Program-made: the position numbers and the translations under genes
In this document: positions 12,196-25,640 of the stretch, one piece after another
Position numbering within the stretch: position 1 is the stretch's first letter
Layout: every line of letters starts with the position of its first letter
Notes under the pieces: model-generated
The model's input: only the letters and a program-made list of their open reading frames with translations
Database searches by the model: none
What the model was told of the DNA's origin: nothing
Assembly: GCF_008831285.2 (NCBI RefSeq)
Contig: NC_045142.1
Span: 22,011,354-22,075,353, forward strand
From: Nymphaea colorata
Taxonomy: Eukaryota > Streptophyta > Magnoliopsida > Nymphaeales > Nymphaeaceae
Direction: 5' to 3'
DNA length: 64,000 nt

Positions 12196-15100
12196 AGAGA
12201 CTATTTTAACTTTCTTCATGTAAATACTATGTATGTAGCTGGGGATGCTATTTTATGACAATTTAGGAATCCCTGTAAATGCCGTCGAGATGGAACCACC
12301 GGAAAATTTTTCATTCCTTATTTGTAGAATGTAGGATTAAAATGAAACTGTATGCCATTGTCCAATTATAGAATCAAATATACTGAGTTAAGTTTGCTGC
12401 TTATGTTGTGTCCATCCTTTTCCGACTTTCTGCTTTCGACGGTTTTCTGTCAGAATTGAATTTTTAATATGAACAAATAGTATTGTCTGGGGTTTTAGAA
12501 ACGCAGATGAGGTATCTGTAACATCCTGTCAGTGATGGGGTGTCGGTGTGTCTCAAATTTCTAACTTTGCACCGTAAATACGGAGAAGGTGCTGAAACGT
12601 CGCTTTCCCCAGCACTTGGTCACGTGTTTGTTTCAGCGTAGTATGATTGAGACAGTGTCTTAATTGTACGTTTTGGGGCTCAAAGTTTCGAAACACGCTT
12701 CGAGTGGATGTTTGATTGCCTGGAAAATTTTGGTTGGTGAAGTTATGAGTTGCATCAGCCATTGGTTATGAGTTGCGTCAGCATCAGCCATGGCAGAGGT
12801 GCAACTTTTAACTTAAGTGCCGTGTTTCGCCGTAGAAACAGAATGCTCATATGGATCAAACTAAAGGCTGTCTCTAATCTAACCATGCTTCTTGAAGGAA
12901 AGAGACTTGCCTTTCTTGTCTCAATTTTTTTTTTAGCATACCTTACTAAAAGCAGGACTAAAGAGCACCTTCTAAATAAAGCACGTTATGATTTGTTAAA
13001 CTAGCACAATAAGATTATTAGTTAACACAGACTCTTCCAAAAGGTTGTTGCATAACACGACTCAAGTACCAGTGTGGCTTGAGTATGACAACAAATAAAT
13101 TACCTTCTTTTACTTTAAATCATTGATAACATCATAGCTTTTCAACTATCGATTATTAATTGCTAGTTACATTATTCGTGGACAATTATATATACAAATA
13201 TATTTATTTACATGTATCTTTGCCGCACCGGCACCTGTGTGACATAAATATTCAATCTCTTTTACAATATGACAAATCTGCGGTGCCCTTGATGCGAAGA
13301 TCGGATAAGCTTTTTGGTCCTCAAGTCCATCATTGGGCTAAGTGGCCCGATCCATCACCACTTCCCTTTTTTCTTTTATTTTTTTTTCTTTGGAGCTTGG
13401 AATTCTTTTTTTCTTTTTTCTTTCCTGCAGATTGAAGGTTTCTAGAGATATTTTCATGTTATTTTGAAGAAAATGAGCCCAACTTGTGGATCAACTTGAC
13501 ACCCAAATTGGACAAGTAGAAAGACATCGCTTCCAAAGAGATCTACAATCTCAGCCATCCATTGTTGGCATAAACGGTCACTATCAGCGTTTGCTTATTT
13601 TTACAAAAGAAATGCATTTGATGCAATAGTATCAGTATGGGGTTTTTTTATGTCATTGTTAAGGGGCCGTTCGCCATAGAGAACAGTTTTGAAGTGGATT
13701 CATAGAATGTTGTGTTAATAGTGTTTTATAAATCGAATCGGCAAAAAACATTGTCATTGAAATTCATGTCAGACATAAAATCCATTTAAAATTGTTTTAA
13801 AAATTGAAAAAATAAAGAAAAATCATTTCAGATATTGGCCCGTAAGAAGCTGGGTCGGTCAGTACACACTAATAAATGCGGTCTATATCAGCACCATGTC
13901 GGCCAATTCTTTCAGATTTCTACTTTTACATGTCCATTCTCAAGGGAGCAACATGAGCGTAGAAAGTAACAAAAATTTTCCCCGTCCAAGTATTCGATGT
14001 CGATATCTTATGTCACATCGTGCCGGACGATGCAGATCGACATGGACAACTCTCAAGTCGTATCTGTCAGCAAACTGATACCGATATATAGCACTGAAAA
14101 TATCAGAGGAAACAGCTTGTATGGGGTCGATGTGTTAACAAATAATACAAGATATTTTTTTATTTTTCTAATATAAAAATATGAATATTGTCCGAGATGC
14201 CAGACAGTTTCGTGCCATTGCTATTATATTGTATAACATTGAGTTTTTCTTTTGGTTTTTTTTAACGGTGAGTGATTACTTTTCTACCGCTCCAAAGAGA
14301 GACCATAAAGTTTTGGTGGAGTCCTTTTGTGCATATGTTTCAGTACCTTTTACAATCCAGAAAGCATGTTTCATAACATAAACCCCCTTGAAGTGGCCGG
14401 TCCCAATGCACTACAGCCCTCAGGTCTTGACATCATTGAGTTTACTCAAAACAGTTTTAGGTCTTGGCATCATTGAGTTTACTCAAAAGTTTTGGATGGA
14501 ATGGATGGAAGAAGGAAACCATCTACCGACCTCGGCTTTTCAGATCTTCGGTTTGCCAATCGCATGATTTCATTTTTAAAGAGTTTAAATCATAAAGGAT
14601 TCATTGATATCAGATGAGGAGCTGCGTATTCATTTTTTGCAGTCTTAAATTTTAACTATATGGCATTTGAAGAAGAGTTAGATTTACAGAGTAAATAGAT
14701 TGTCAAAAACGAATTGCAAACTTTCAGGTTTTTTTTTTCCTCTGGTTCATTTGGCCAAGTAAAGATCTGTCATAAACTCTCCTGAGGGCAGCGGTAAAGC
14801 AGACGAGAAACTTCCTGACGCCCAGAGTTATGAACGAGCTCCCGTCAAGTTCAGCCTGTGAGTCGAACCTCAAATACAGTTTAAACTCAGGGCAATAGTA
14901 GTAACATGAGCAAACCAGACTGGTACAAAGGACTACGTGGAACCCAATGAAACCAAAATCAACCTGCAGATGAGTCCTGCAACTCCATGAATCATCTAGC
15001 TCGTCCAAATAGTTAGGTTGACCATATGCAGCAAACACAGCATAGTTATGAAAGAATTTTTTTCATGTCTCCCGTGTGCAAGGATACCCGAAAAACAGTT

Positions 15101-16663
15101 TAATTTCCACTAAGAAAAGATCGTGCCAATGTTAAGTTCAAGGACAATAACTGATCTGATCATGATAGTAAAATGTTGGACAGAAGAACAATCCACTTTA
15201 TACTCTGTTATCTTTATCAGCACCAGAAACAGGAAACTCATGCAACTGCCAAGTTCGGCAGAAAAGACATACAGCCCCGAAGGTCAGGAATTTCCATAAA
15301 AGGTTTTGACCATAGGTTTAGAATGAAAGTAGATTGTGATACTTCCAAAAGTTTATGTACACCACAAATACAAGTGCGTGCATGCATACATGCAGTCATG
15401 TTATACAGCCAGTGAGGAACCAACAACCAGAAAGGAGCTTGGACATTGATATCCTGTTGCAGTCGCCCATTTGCATCCTCGCAAGAAAATTTTGAGGCCA
15501 CGAGATCCTTGACAACAACCAACAAATTAGCCAGAATCACAAGATAATGATGACGACTTCAATGAAAATATTACAAGATGATCATGATGACAAATATTCA
15601 AAAATATTTCTATGCTGGTTGATCTTTCAGGACTAATTTTATCTAAAAAAAATATTTTCTCCATGCTATTGGTTGACTCTTATGCTGCTTCTCTTATCTC
15701 CCCCGTCTTGCTTAATTGTACCTGGTAATGAAGCTTTTAGAAAAAGTAAAAGTGAAAGGAGAAAGGGTTTACAAAAAATGACAAAGAAAGTGTGGTAAAA
15801 CAAATAAACTATAGGAAGGTTAGCAAAAGGTTCCGAAAAGCAAAGTGCAAGCGAACTGCTAGCTAATGCCTAATGAAACAGGCACTTCATTGTGAATTTG
15901 CTTGAACGGAATTGTTCTGCATCAGAATACATGCTGTAGAAATTAGGTCCTCATAACTGAAACATTTGACTCTTTGCTGGTGCATCATTAAGGAACTTGG
16001 AAATATATGCCCATTTTTCTAAAATATAATAACAGTTACCTATCATTCAGAATTTCAGACTACTTTCGCAGGAGAACATACAAAGGAGGTCCACACATTT
16101 TTGTCAACCTCTACCTTTAGTTCTTTTTTGAAGTCTATTTTTTGCATCACTGCCATTATGCATGAATAGCAAATTTTAGATCAGCATGGAGCTAGAGTTT
16201 TTGCTCCAATGCTGCTAACATCTAGTTTCAAAAAGTCTTTTAGCGATCCACATCAAAAAACACAAGCAGATTCCAATTTAAAATTATTCATACTGATAAT
16301 AACTTAAAACTTTCCTCAAGCAAGTGGTACTACTAACAAAGTTCCTTTTAGATGGAATCTGGAGAGATCAAACAACTAATGGATAAAAACTTTGGACCAC
16401 AAGTCACAAGAACATTCTGGAAAAAGGAGAATTCAGATATGGCTGCTGTAGTATATTTTTCCAAGTTTAGAATCCAGCTATGCATCTTTAAGTCTGCCAA
16501 TTCTTTTGAGAAAGATGAACACTTTGTTCTAACATATTTCATACTTCACGTATTTAATAACCAGCAACTTTAGTCATCATCAAAATCAGGGATGGATACA
16601 CCACCTATATGAAAACAAAGACAACTGGACAAATGAATCCATAAATAAGATGTCACCTTACCT
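12196..16663. other. Intergenic region between BAM9 and the Tubby-like gene
   Basis: It contains the 3' flank of BAM9, AT-rich DNA and probable transposon remnants (for example around 13665-14110, beginning GGGGCCGTTCGCC). The open frame of about 104 codons near 14724-15038 on the minus strand resembles no family I know and has no splice-linked extension that I could find. Part of the right end may be the 3' untranslated region of the Tubby-like gene. Confidence 0.6.
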
Positions 16664-19600
16664 TTACTCGCATGCAATCTTGGTGTCGAAGCTGCTGAGG
16701 CATATGGCAAAAGCTTGAAAAGCAGAAAGAGGATATCTATAGTCCATTGTGAATGAGTCCTTTGCCACTTTGCCAAATTGCAGTAAAACCTTATCATGAT
16801 CATGAGCCATTTGTGTGTTTTCAGGTGCTGCAACAAGTTGGAAGTTCTTCACAGAAGCAACAGTTACACGTCCCCGAAAATTTAAGCACCAACACTGAAG
16901 TTGTTCATGCCATCTTGGTGCCTTATTTTTTAGTACAAGATGGCTGTCTTTTGCATCACTTCGGCTGGACAATGGAGCTGAGAATGAACTTTCTGACTGA
17001 GTGGACTTAGATCGTGGTAAATGATAAGATGAAAAGGAATCGATGCTATTCAGAAGGAATTCAGTCTGTGTTGGAGCAACTCCCCCAGGTTCAACAGCAC
17101 TTGCTGGGATGCCATCCATAACACAAAGCATTCTTCTTGGGCCCCTGGTTTAGACAATTGAACGTGTACATCATTCAAGAACAATAAAAGTGGGACATTG
17201 TGATAGATCAAAACTAATAGGAATTAACAAGACCAAAATTTACAGCTAATGGGAACTGAGGTACTATAAGAAGGTTCTTTTCCCTGATCTCTTCAATATT
17301 ACCAGGAACAGAAACTTCTAATTTAGAGGATACAAGTAATAAAGTTGGATCACTCTATACACAACAGAATACTGGGAGACTGTTTAAAATATTAACTGAA
17401 TTAGCATTTTCACCACATGAAGAATCAGCAAGTTTATTTTCTAACAAGCAATTTTAATTAGCAATCTCACTCTAAAAAATGTCGACTTGTAACCATTTTC
17501 ACATCACCTTTAAGCATAGCCTCAAATAATTAGAACATCAATGGTATCAAAAAAATAATTTTACTTCCAAACATTCAAAAGATACGCAGAAATTAACAAG
17601 GCAATTCATGTTTGGAGAACAAAAGGGTTACAACTAATAACTAACATGAAATCCTTCAATTTAACAATACTAACAAAATGGCAGCAAACTGTAGGCCATT
17701 TATTACATAAAAACATCCATATCTTCTGGCGTTTAGGCAACTCAGTAAGTTAATCTCATATGTAGTACCACCACAATCACAGAGCAAAAGAACTTAAAGG
17801 TCACCAATTACATTAATTACGCAGCTCATGAAGTTAAGTTCATACCTTGCTCCCAGGACGTTCAGCTCATATGAAATATGGGCAACTGTGTAGTTTCCTG
17901 CAGGAACCCTTGGTGAGACTTGCTTCAAGCCAACCAACCGAGAAGAACGGCTTTTTTTCACTATAGCTCCAGCATGAGGAGGCTGGGCATCATACACAGT
18001 AAACTTGGTCCCCAAGAAATTTGATCTGCAAAACAAAAAAAAAAAAGTTAAATTTCAAATTGATACCATGAATTGATGGGAGACACACTACAACAGGAAG
18101 GAAATAAACAAGGACCTTTCCACACTATTTAAGATGAAAACTGTGTCACCTACTACTTGTATGTGCCACATATTTGTTTATATCTCACAGGATGACTGCA
18201 AGATATAATGAGCACACCTTTCCTACCTAAGAAGATAAATAAATACAATTTGTGTGTGCTCAAAAGTTACAAGCTTTACATGTGAAGCCAATCCAAAATC
18301 CAAATCTTATGCATTTTCTGGGGAAATAAAATGTTGATAGGCATTAATCTTGCAATAGCAATTCAAGAACAGGAAATAACATACTAGAGGAATTGTCTGT
18401 TTTCTCATGATACTATGAAAATTGAAAAGCCTATTCCAAAGTAAAATGGCAGCAAATATTATTGTGATCTTATAAGAAACAGAAAATTTCAAAATACGCA
18501 GATGGGACAATATAGAACTCAATCTTCACAAGCGGAACAACGTCTGGGACTTACCTTAACTTTCCTATATAGGTACCACTGCCCTTGGACATGTCTCCAG
18601 CATCTAAAGAGATAACGTAGTCAGTGTAGGTTGGGCGACGAACCCTGCATGCTGCAAGAAGGAACTTCCCATTTTCCGCCAATGCTACAGGAAGGAAATT
18701 TACAGGTCAAAAACAGATTTCAAAATATGTGAAGGACAGTTGAATTAACAAGCTACCAGACATAAAAAATAAATAAATTGTTTAGGGTTACAATCAGCTG
18801 CAAATCCATAACACCCAACTTGTTGGAAAACTCAACCAAGTAAACCACAATCAATAGCTCAGTAATCTCCTGGATAATAAGATAGTGTGGTACAAATTAG
18901 AAACATAGTTGTCATAGTCAGAAATCAGACTTAGGCCCACTAAGGCCCTAGAAGGATCAGCCTTTTTGAGTCAGTCCAAGTCAGTCAACCAAAATAATAT
19001 TAGTGAGGCCAGCAAGAGGATTTACATACACAGGGAGATATACTATATGCATACACTGAAATAAAGAAAACCTATATAGTATATGTTTATATAACAAAAA
19101 CTACACATACACACAGAATATTTAGAGTACATATGCCAGTGAGTGTATGTGTGTTTGTGCGTCATAAACACAGATAGTTATTGAAAAGAAACCTATGTAA
19201 GTTAAAGGAAAACTATAAAAAGAAAAATTCTTAGTAACTGTTTACATTTACATTTGATGGTTCAAATTGTACTTGCTTAAAAGATGCACTTTGAGGCTAG
19301 TCATTCAACAAGTAGTCCCATCATGGGCCCAACCGACTAATCCCAGGGACTAGTTGGTTGACTAGTGGCTAAGACGCCTAAGCGACTAGTCAGACTGATA
19401 CTCCATAAGTTGACAAGTAAGGCTTCAAGTGAAAATAAAGAATGAGAAAACGGGGCCAATTACAGTCAATAGTACTACAAGTATATACCTATCTCCTCTC
19501 TGTACATGATTCATAAAAGAGAATGAAATAAGCAAGATAAAACAATATTACTATAGGAGTATTGGTTACACTGCTCAGAAAGCAAAATAAATATTGCAAT

Positions 19601-20772
19601 TCAAAATTGAGAAAGTTTCTTCAATCAATGCATAAGCAGAGCCAACAGAGACAGGTCGAACATGCAAGTGCATGAGAACAATGCTATAGCCAACCTTGAG
19701 CCAGACCAAGATAAAGACGATATGTATGAGCAACACGATCCCTTTTTATGTAACATTGCACAAGGTTGTCTCTTGGACCAGGCTGCAGAACACAAAAACG
19801 TCAATCTGTGAGCAAATATGGAAGCGAGTGAAATATGAATACAGTGAATTGTGAACAGGGATACAATCACGAGTTCACCTTCAGGATGTTCTAATAGAAT
19901 CTTCATCCTAATGAATATGCATAGAAAATTAGGGATATTATAGAAGGCAAAAATAAGAAAATAAAAGTTAAATGTGCCAGTTAATATCTGGTCTACTTCT
20001 TCAAGGAGTGGATATTCTAGAGAACTATCAGTTAATTGAATGTAACACAGACAACAAGACAGACTCAAGACCTCCGAATACCAAACTGTGGTACGAGCTA
20101 GTAATGTGGAACTCTGTTGATTAAGCTCTAATATGCCATTGTTTCTGAATGTTATGATAATTATATAACAGTTTTCTCACCATTTCTTCCACGTATGACG
20201 TATCTAGTGTCTGTTCTATGCCCCTTTTTAGTTTAACTCAAATAAAGCACCAATCAACAAACTTTGACAAAAACAATATTATAAAAATTTGAGCATTTTC
20301 CAATCAACTAAGAAACTAAGATGTCCGAGCAAATGTTTCATTTTCTTCAGCTATAAGTTCATCAAATGAAAATGTTGTTGCGTTACAAGATCTTTGGAGT
20401 TCCGCTAACCTGCTTCAAAGAGATGGGAAATGTCAGCTTGCCCGATAGCTCCGGAGTCTTCACAACTTCCTTGGTTATCACCCTCCAACTCCTGCAAACA
20501 CCTGCACAGGCGATCACATGCTTCCTCGGTGGCCATGTCTCCTCCGCCGCCTCGACCCTCAATATCACATCCCTCAGCAGCTCAGGCGGCAGATTAGCCC
20601 AACAGCTCTGTTTGGCATCTTCGATCGGTCCGTGGGTGCCGTCAACGGTGAATTCAGAGCTCTCACTCTGAAATTTAGACCTTGAACCATGACCCCATTT
20701 CCCGTCGAATCCCTTCTTCGACATACCCCCGATTTCTCCCTTCATTTCCTGGATTATACTCCTAAAAGACAT
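16664..20772 (-). CDS. TLP: Tubby-like F-box protein (5 coding exons)
   Basis: Exons in transcript order are 20772-20410, 19782-19695, 18684-18555, 18025-17846 and 17144-16664 (TAA), giving 413 aa with phases that join cleanly. The start MSFRSIIQ matches the family's MSFRSI start. An F-box lies at about residues 57-104 ([10 protein letters not shown] to [12 protein letters not shown]) and would bind SKP1/ASK in an SCF ubiquitin ligase. The tubby barrel runs from about residue 112 to the conserved end FDTKIACE. K192 and R194 in [13 protein letters not shown] correspond to the PIP2-binding pair of mouse tubby, so plasma-membrane tethering through phosphoinositides is expected. The family acts in stress and ABA signalling. 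A serine-rich insert (about [20 protein letters not shown]) interrupts the barrel, as in other plant members. I cannot tell which paralogue this is. Confidence 0.93.
18900..19432. repeat. Probable transposon remnant in Tubby-like intron 2
   Basis: The stretch has AGTTGTCATAGTCAG near its left end and many GACTAG/TAGTC words, and ends near GTTGACAAGTAAGG. A related stretch lies in an NHX intron (about 38497-38810), ending TTGACAACTAAGG. Both lack open frames. A shared non-autonomous element is likely, but the boundaries are approximate. Confidence 0.4.
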
Positions 20773-21844
20773 TAGCCTCCCTCTTCTCCCCAGCCCCCAA
20801 TCAAATTCAACCCCAGGAAAGCACCCAAAAAGCAACTTTAAGCTTCAATCCGATACATTTACACAAGATTTCGTGATGGTACTATATATTTACAGACATA
20901 AATTACAAACATTCCGCAAAAAGAACTATAAGGACCCTAAGAAAAATCATCCTTTCGTTTCCTCGACCAAATTTACAACACCCACTTGCCAAAACCACAA
21001 GGAAATTTGTAAAAAAAATCCGTCCATCTCGACTTAAAACCTTTCGGAAGACTTTAATCTTCCAGAACAATTTCAAGCACACACCACCAATCTGTTTCAG
21101 GATCAAGAATCTCCAAGGACCATCAACTTCAAATTCGGAAACTCCCTTCCAAACGCTTTAAAATCGCCGAGAATGAAAGGATTCACCACGAAAAGATGAT
21201 CCTCTCATTCCCAGCCAAAGACCCAAAATCCAAACCCAAAAAATGTAGAGAAACACACGTACTAACTCAGATACCCAACCAAAAACTCCTGAAATTCAAA
21301 CACAAATACACAACAGGATCACTCTTCGCATACAACAGCCCCCATTCTCCCTCAAAACTCCATGGAAAAGGCCAGCCCATCAAAACAATAACAGGAGAAA
21401 AAAAAAATAAAGCTCCCAATCACCAAACCAGGAAAGGAAGAAGCCTAGTTGGATATGTCTAGCCGATCCCCCTCTTGTTATTCCAGATAGACTTGTGTAA
21501 GATCACAGCAAGATTGCAGAATCAGCACACCTTTCATTCTGGCAAGAGAAAAGGGTCTCGCCAAAATAGGCAGGTGTGGCTGTAACGTTGTAATGACAAC
21601 GTATTAATTATTACTGATCATGGTTAAGCACATCTCCCCCTAATTACCATTTTATCCCTCAAATTTACTTAATCAACAGGACAGCCCTCCGTCCAACGTG
21701 GGTCCGGGTCACCGGCTGACCCTACCTTGTTGTGGCTCGCATATGGATCGTGGCTGGGTCCATTAAGGTTGTCAAATATTTGACTAGGTCCGGTTTTCAG
21801 GGCATTCCGGACTGGGATTGTGCTGTTCCGGCGATGGCTGTGCT

Positions 21845-22460
21845 ATAACTTGATCAGCTCGACTTGACTCTGAGCTAAGTCAACCTCAAACTAGATCAGC
21901 TCGACTCGGCTCGATAGATCAAGTCCAGCCTCGAGATCAGCTTGTTCAGGTTCGTTTGCCAACATCTCATTCGATTTGATCTCTTTTCTTTGTTTTATGT
22001 TTGAAAGAAACTCGACTCGGCTCGAGCTCGATTTCAATAGCTCGAGCTTGACTCGTTCGAGTTCTTAAAACTCGAACTCAAGTGGATTCGGCCCGATAAA
22101 GCTCAAGCTGAAGATTGGCTTGAGCCGAGCCAAGCATTTCACTAAAAATATATTTTTTTTAAAGCAAGAGGCGGTATATATATAGACTTGACATGTATCC
22201 TCCCACGTACGTGTACCCATTTGAGCAATCTTTTTGTTTTTTTGATAATTTTATGAGACGTATTTTATATTTTTTTTTTCCATGCTTATCCGAGTTTAAC
22301 CGAGACTAACCCACTTAACTCGAGCTTTACTCCTTTAGGTTTTTGGAGTTAATTTCTTAACTCGAACTCAAATAATTTAATAAATGAGTTGAGTTCGAGT
22401 CAAGTTTGTCTAGCGAGTTATAGTCGAGCTCGAGTTAGCTCCTCTTATTGAACAGCCTTA
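21845..22460. repeat. CGAGC/CTCGA-rich dispersed repeat, copy 2
   Basis: This is a long stretch dominated by CTCGA, GCTCGA and GACTCG words, related to 2500-2860. It is interrupted in the middle by an AT-rich segment (about 22140-22290). It codes for nothing and is probably a degenerate transposon. Confidence 0.5.
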
Positions 22461-22479
22461 ATTATATCAGACACCGGTC

Positions 22480-22700
22480 CGAGGGGCATAGCTCAAATGG
22501 GTGAATTTGGGGCATGTTATGGAACGTGTCGTGAAGTATTTATGGTTCAACCTGTGAGGGTTATTTTTTTGTATCATAAGGAGATGGGTCGTATGTGCAA
22601 ATTGAAGTATGTAGAAATCTCACTACCTCGTACCAGAATGTGGGGGCAAGGAAAAAGAAAAGGGCTTCGGCTCTCTGACTTGAGAGTGTCATTATTCCTT
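22480..22700 (+). mobile_element. Possible tRNA-derived SINE
   Basis: It starts GAGGGGCATAGCTCAAATGG, resembling a tRNA 5' end with a pol III A box (TAGCTCAAATGG). About 50 bases later comes GGTTCAACC, resembling a B box. The tail part (TATGTGCAAATTGAAGTATG, then a G/A-rich run and GGCTCTCT) has a weakly similar counterpart near 62340-62490. The sequence does not fold into a complete tRNA by eye. This is a tentative call. Confidence 0.3.
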
Positions 22701-23802
22701 TCGTCTGGCCAATGCCAGAGCCAGAAAATTTTGGCTGAGAAGCATTAACCAGTTTCTAGCTTCATGAGTGTTTGCGAGGCATTAACCTAGGTCTGGTGTG
22801 AGCACCAGATGTGGCTGGACCAAGGTTCAACTCAATCATAGTAAAAGATTTTAAGAGCTGGTGCGGGCAGTGGCCTATTCCGGTCACAACAATACCTTTG
22901 TTACTACTTTTACCTGAAGTTTATTTATCTTTTAAAATAGGCACAAAAACATGATAAAGAGAGGCAAAAGTCAGTAAAGAATAAAATGGTGTCACTGTCT
23001 TTTGGTGCGATAATAAAGGTTCATTGATAAAAATGCATATGCGTCAATGAAAATGGCTATTACTGACGTGAATCTCAGCTTAAAAAAAAAATAGAAAAGG
23101 GGGTAAGACATTGGTACAAGGTTTTACTGATGCAAGCGGCAGCGTCAGTAATATTTGTGACTCGAACAATAGCAGTTTACATGTTTGCCTAAGGTTTTAT
23201 GACGCAAGCTACTTTTTATCTTAAAGTTTTATATTTGGAAAAAAAAAAAAGGCAACTATATGCACAACATGCCAAACTACAACTATTGTATTTATTAGTT
23301 GTGGTTGGAAGAGGAGTTCAAAAATATCTGCTCATTAAATCCAAACACTTCAACTTCTAACAAGTTTGGTGGGCAGCAAAACAGAATTATAATGATGTAG
23401 GGTGGTGCATTTGAGCACCAAAGTCCAAAAAAAATAAAATAAAATAAAATCTAGCTTCATACAGATCCAAATTTGTCATCTTAATAATGGAAATTGGTAA
23501 CTATCAAATGTTTATATGTTAAGTTATGATGGGAATTGTTGGGGTCATTGATTTTTAAAAAAAATAGAGAGTGAGGATTAAGTTAAAAAAATGAAAATCC
23601 AGTTATATATCGACTATGTTTGTCCTAGTCCTAATTATCTTTTGACAGGGTTATGTTTTGTTACTGTTCTTGTTAAGCAAGACTTTACTTTTCCCTACCC
23701 CGTTACAGAAAAATATTTTCACATACATTTTCTTACTTGATCAAAACAATTTACATGCACATTCAGAGATTGCCAGATGATTTAAAATATTATGCCCGTA
23801 AG

Positions 23803-24079
23803 CCTGGGCATCAGGCCCGGGTACTCAACGGGTACCCGGTACCCGGCCCAATAATGTATCAGGCTGGCCTGGTTCAATTTGACGGGACCCGATTCAGTTT
23901 GATTTATTTTTTGTATAATTTTTATATAACATTGATATGTATTTTATTATTAAAAATGTATTTTATATTCAAAAATTTTATTTTATATTTTTTAAAAATA
24001 TTTTTTTTTATTTTAACTGGGCCAAGCCTGGACCCGGGCTCGGGTTTTAAGCATCGGCCAGCCTGGCCCGATGCCCAGG
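23803..24079. mobile_element. Short inverted-repeat element (MITE-like)
   Basis: The left end CCTGGGCATCAGGCC (23803-23817) is the reverse complement of 24065-24079 except for one base. Between them are GC-rich shoulders (GGGTACCCGGTACCCGGCCC on the left, GACCCGGGCTCGGG on the right) and a very A/T-rich centre. No transposase is encoded. Target-site duplications were not clear. Confidence 0.55.
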
Positions 24080-24689
24080 ACCATATGCAGGGCAATAAAG
24101 TCATAGACTTGAGCATTTCTTTTTACTAATAAGCGCTAGAGATCAGATAGAGATAGATATATAGAGGGTCTGATCAAGCAAAAGTGTGAGCTCTTATGAA
24201 TTAGAGAGAGAATCTAACTTTTTGAGTGTAAAGTGCTAGCAAATCTAAAATGACCCAACAGCAGAAAGTAAGATTCTTGCTAAATGGCTTTCATGTTACA
24301 CCTGATAAATCTGTCAACCTTTTTCTCAAAGGCAGCCAACTTTACAAGTGTGTGTTTGATAACGTTGGATCTTGAGTCCGGAAGCCAATTTGAAATCCAA
24401 TTTTATGGGAGACCTATAGAATAAACAAACACTAAATTTCTCCACAATATAAAATTGAAAATTTGATGTCGTCAATATGTGTGCCCAAAACCTCCAATCT
24501 TAATGAGCGGGTCCAACCTCAAATTTATGGATATGAAAACCCGATTATTAGAACTATATCACCTTCTACCTTTGGTTCAATAGAAGCAAATTGCCGTTAC
24601 AATCTCTATCTTGTTCAATTCTCATAAACGCTATGGTTAAGTAGGCAAGCGACCGGGTTTTGGTTGTCCATATGTATGGCCTCCTTTTT

Positions 24690-24691
24690 TT

Positions 24692-24726
<35 letters not shown>
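24690..24726. repeat. CT then AT dinucleotide microsatellite
   Basis: A CT tract (about 24691-24704) is joined to an AT tract (about 24704-24726). Confidence 0.9.
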
Positions 24727-25403
24727 CGCGTTTGTATATGTGCATGCAATTTTTAATTATTTTGGTAGATCACGAGGGAATATTTATGTTAAATGAAGCA
24801 TAAGGCACCTTTGCGGGAGCCCTTTAACTTATCTAGATCATGACGTTGCCAAACTTTTTTTTTTTTTTTTCAAAACAGCATCAACAGCTCATATTTAATG
24901 CATAAAGAGTGCCAACAATAATGGACCGTTGGATCGAAAAAGTCTGATGGCCTACGTTGTAGGTTATTGCAAGCCACATGGGTGTTGCTTTCATTTAAGT
25001 TTATTATAACTTTTTTTTTTGTTTTTTCCTCTTTTCTTATCTGCTTTTTCCTTTTTGTCGTAAAGCGTTAAAGCCGATTATATGTTATTAAAAAATGATT
25101 ACTTTCTCAATAAATTAATATTAAAAATTAATCTCGCTTATCCACAGGAGTTGAGCTAAAGCTGTGAACTGAACAGACATGAAACAACCGCCTTGACTAG
25201 AGAGAGAAAGAGAAGTTGGTAGGTGTCGAGCAGTCTCCATTAAATCATTGATAAAAAGGAAGAAGGATTTAATCGGGCTGAAATCGCTCCTTACCTAAGG
25301 GTTCGGCACCTACCCCTCCAGATCCAGATACAGAGGTTGAAATTTCTCCTTATAATTTATAAGACCTACCTGAAGATATAGGTTACGAGTATAACACTAA
25401 CAC

Positions 25404-25430
<27 letters not shown>
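25404..25430. repeat. TA dinucleotide microsatellite
   Basis: An uninterrupted TA tract of about 27 bp. Confidence 0.9.
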
Positions 25431-25436
<6 letters not shown>

Positions 25437-25514
25437 ATTTTTATACTTTTTTTTTTCAAAATGATTCAAAGCTAAAGATTTTTTTATAACATTGGCCACA
25501 TCAGTATTAATACG

Positions 25515-25640
25515 ACCAGGGGTGGAGATAAGGGGGCTCCCATTGACCTTGGCCCACTCAAGTTTTTTCTTAATTTACATGTAAATCTAAAAAAAAATAA
25601 TTTTTTTATAGAAAAATTGGTGCAACAAACGTGAAAGGAA
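25515..25640 (+). repeat. MITE-like repeat, truncated copy (GGGGCGGAGCCA-end family)
   Basis: It begins CAGGGGTGGAGATAAGG, then has CCTTGGCCCACTC and AATTTACATGTAAATCTAAA, matching the left half of the 28312-28505 copy in order and spacing. The right half is not recognisable. Confidence 0.5.

Noticed and set aside
14724-15038. 104-codon minus-strand open frame.
   Set aside because: It has no recognisable domain, its long form begins without a convincing start, and I found no linked exons. It could be part of an untranslated region or a non-coding transcript.
20773-20835. A 21-residue N-terminal extension of the Tubby-like protein.
   Set aside because: It begins at a TTG. The ATG at 20772 gives the conserved MSFRSI start.
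22484-22570. A complete tRNA gene.
   Set aside because: Box-like motifs are present, but I could not form the acceptor, anticodon and T arms with proper pairing. A SINE head is more likely.
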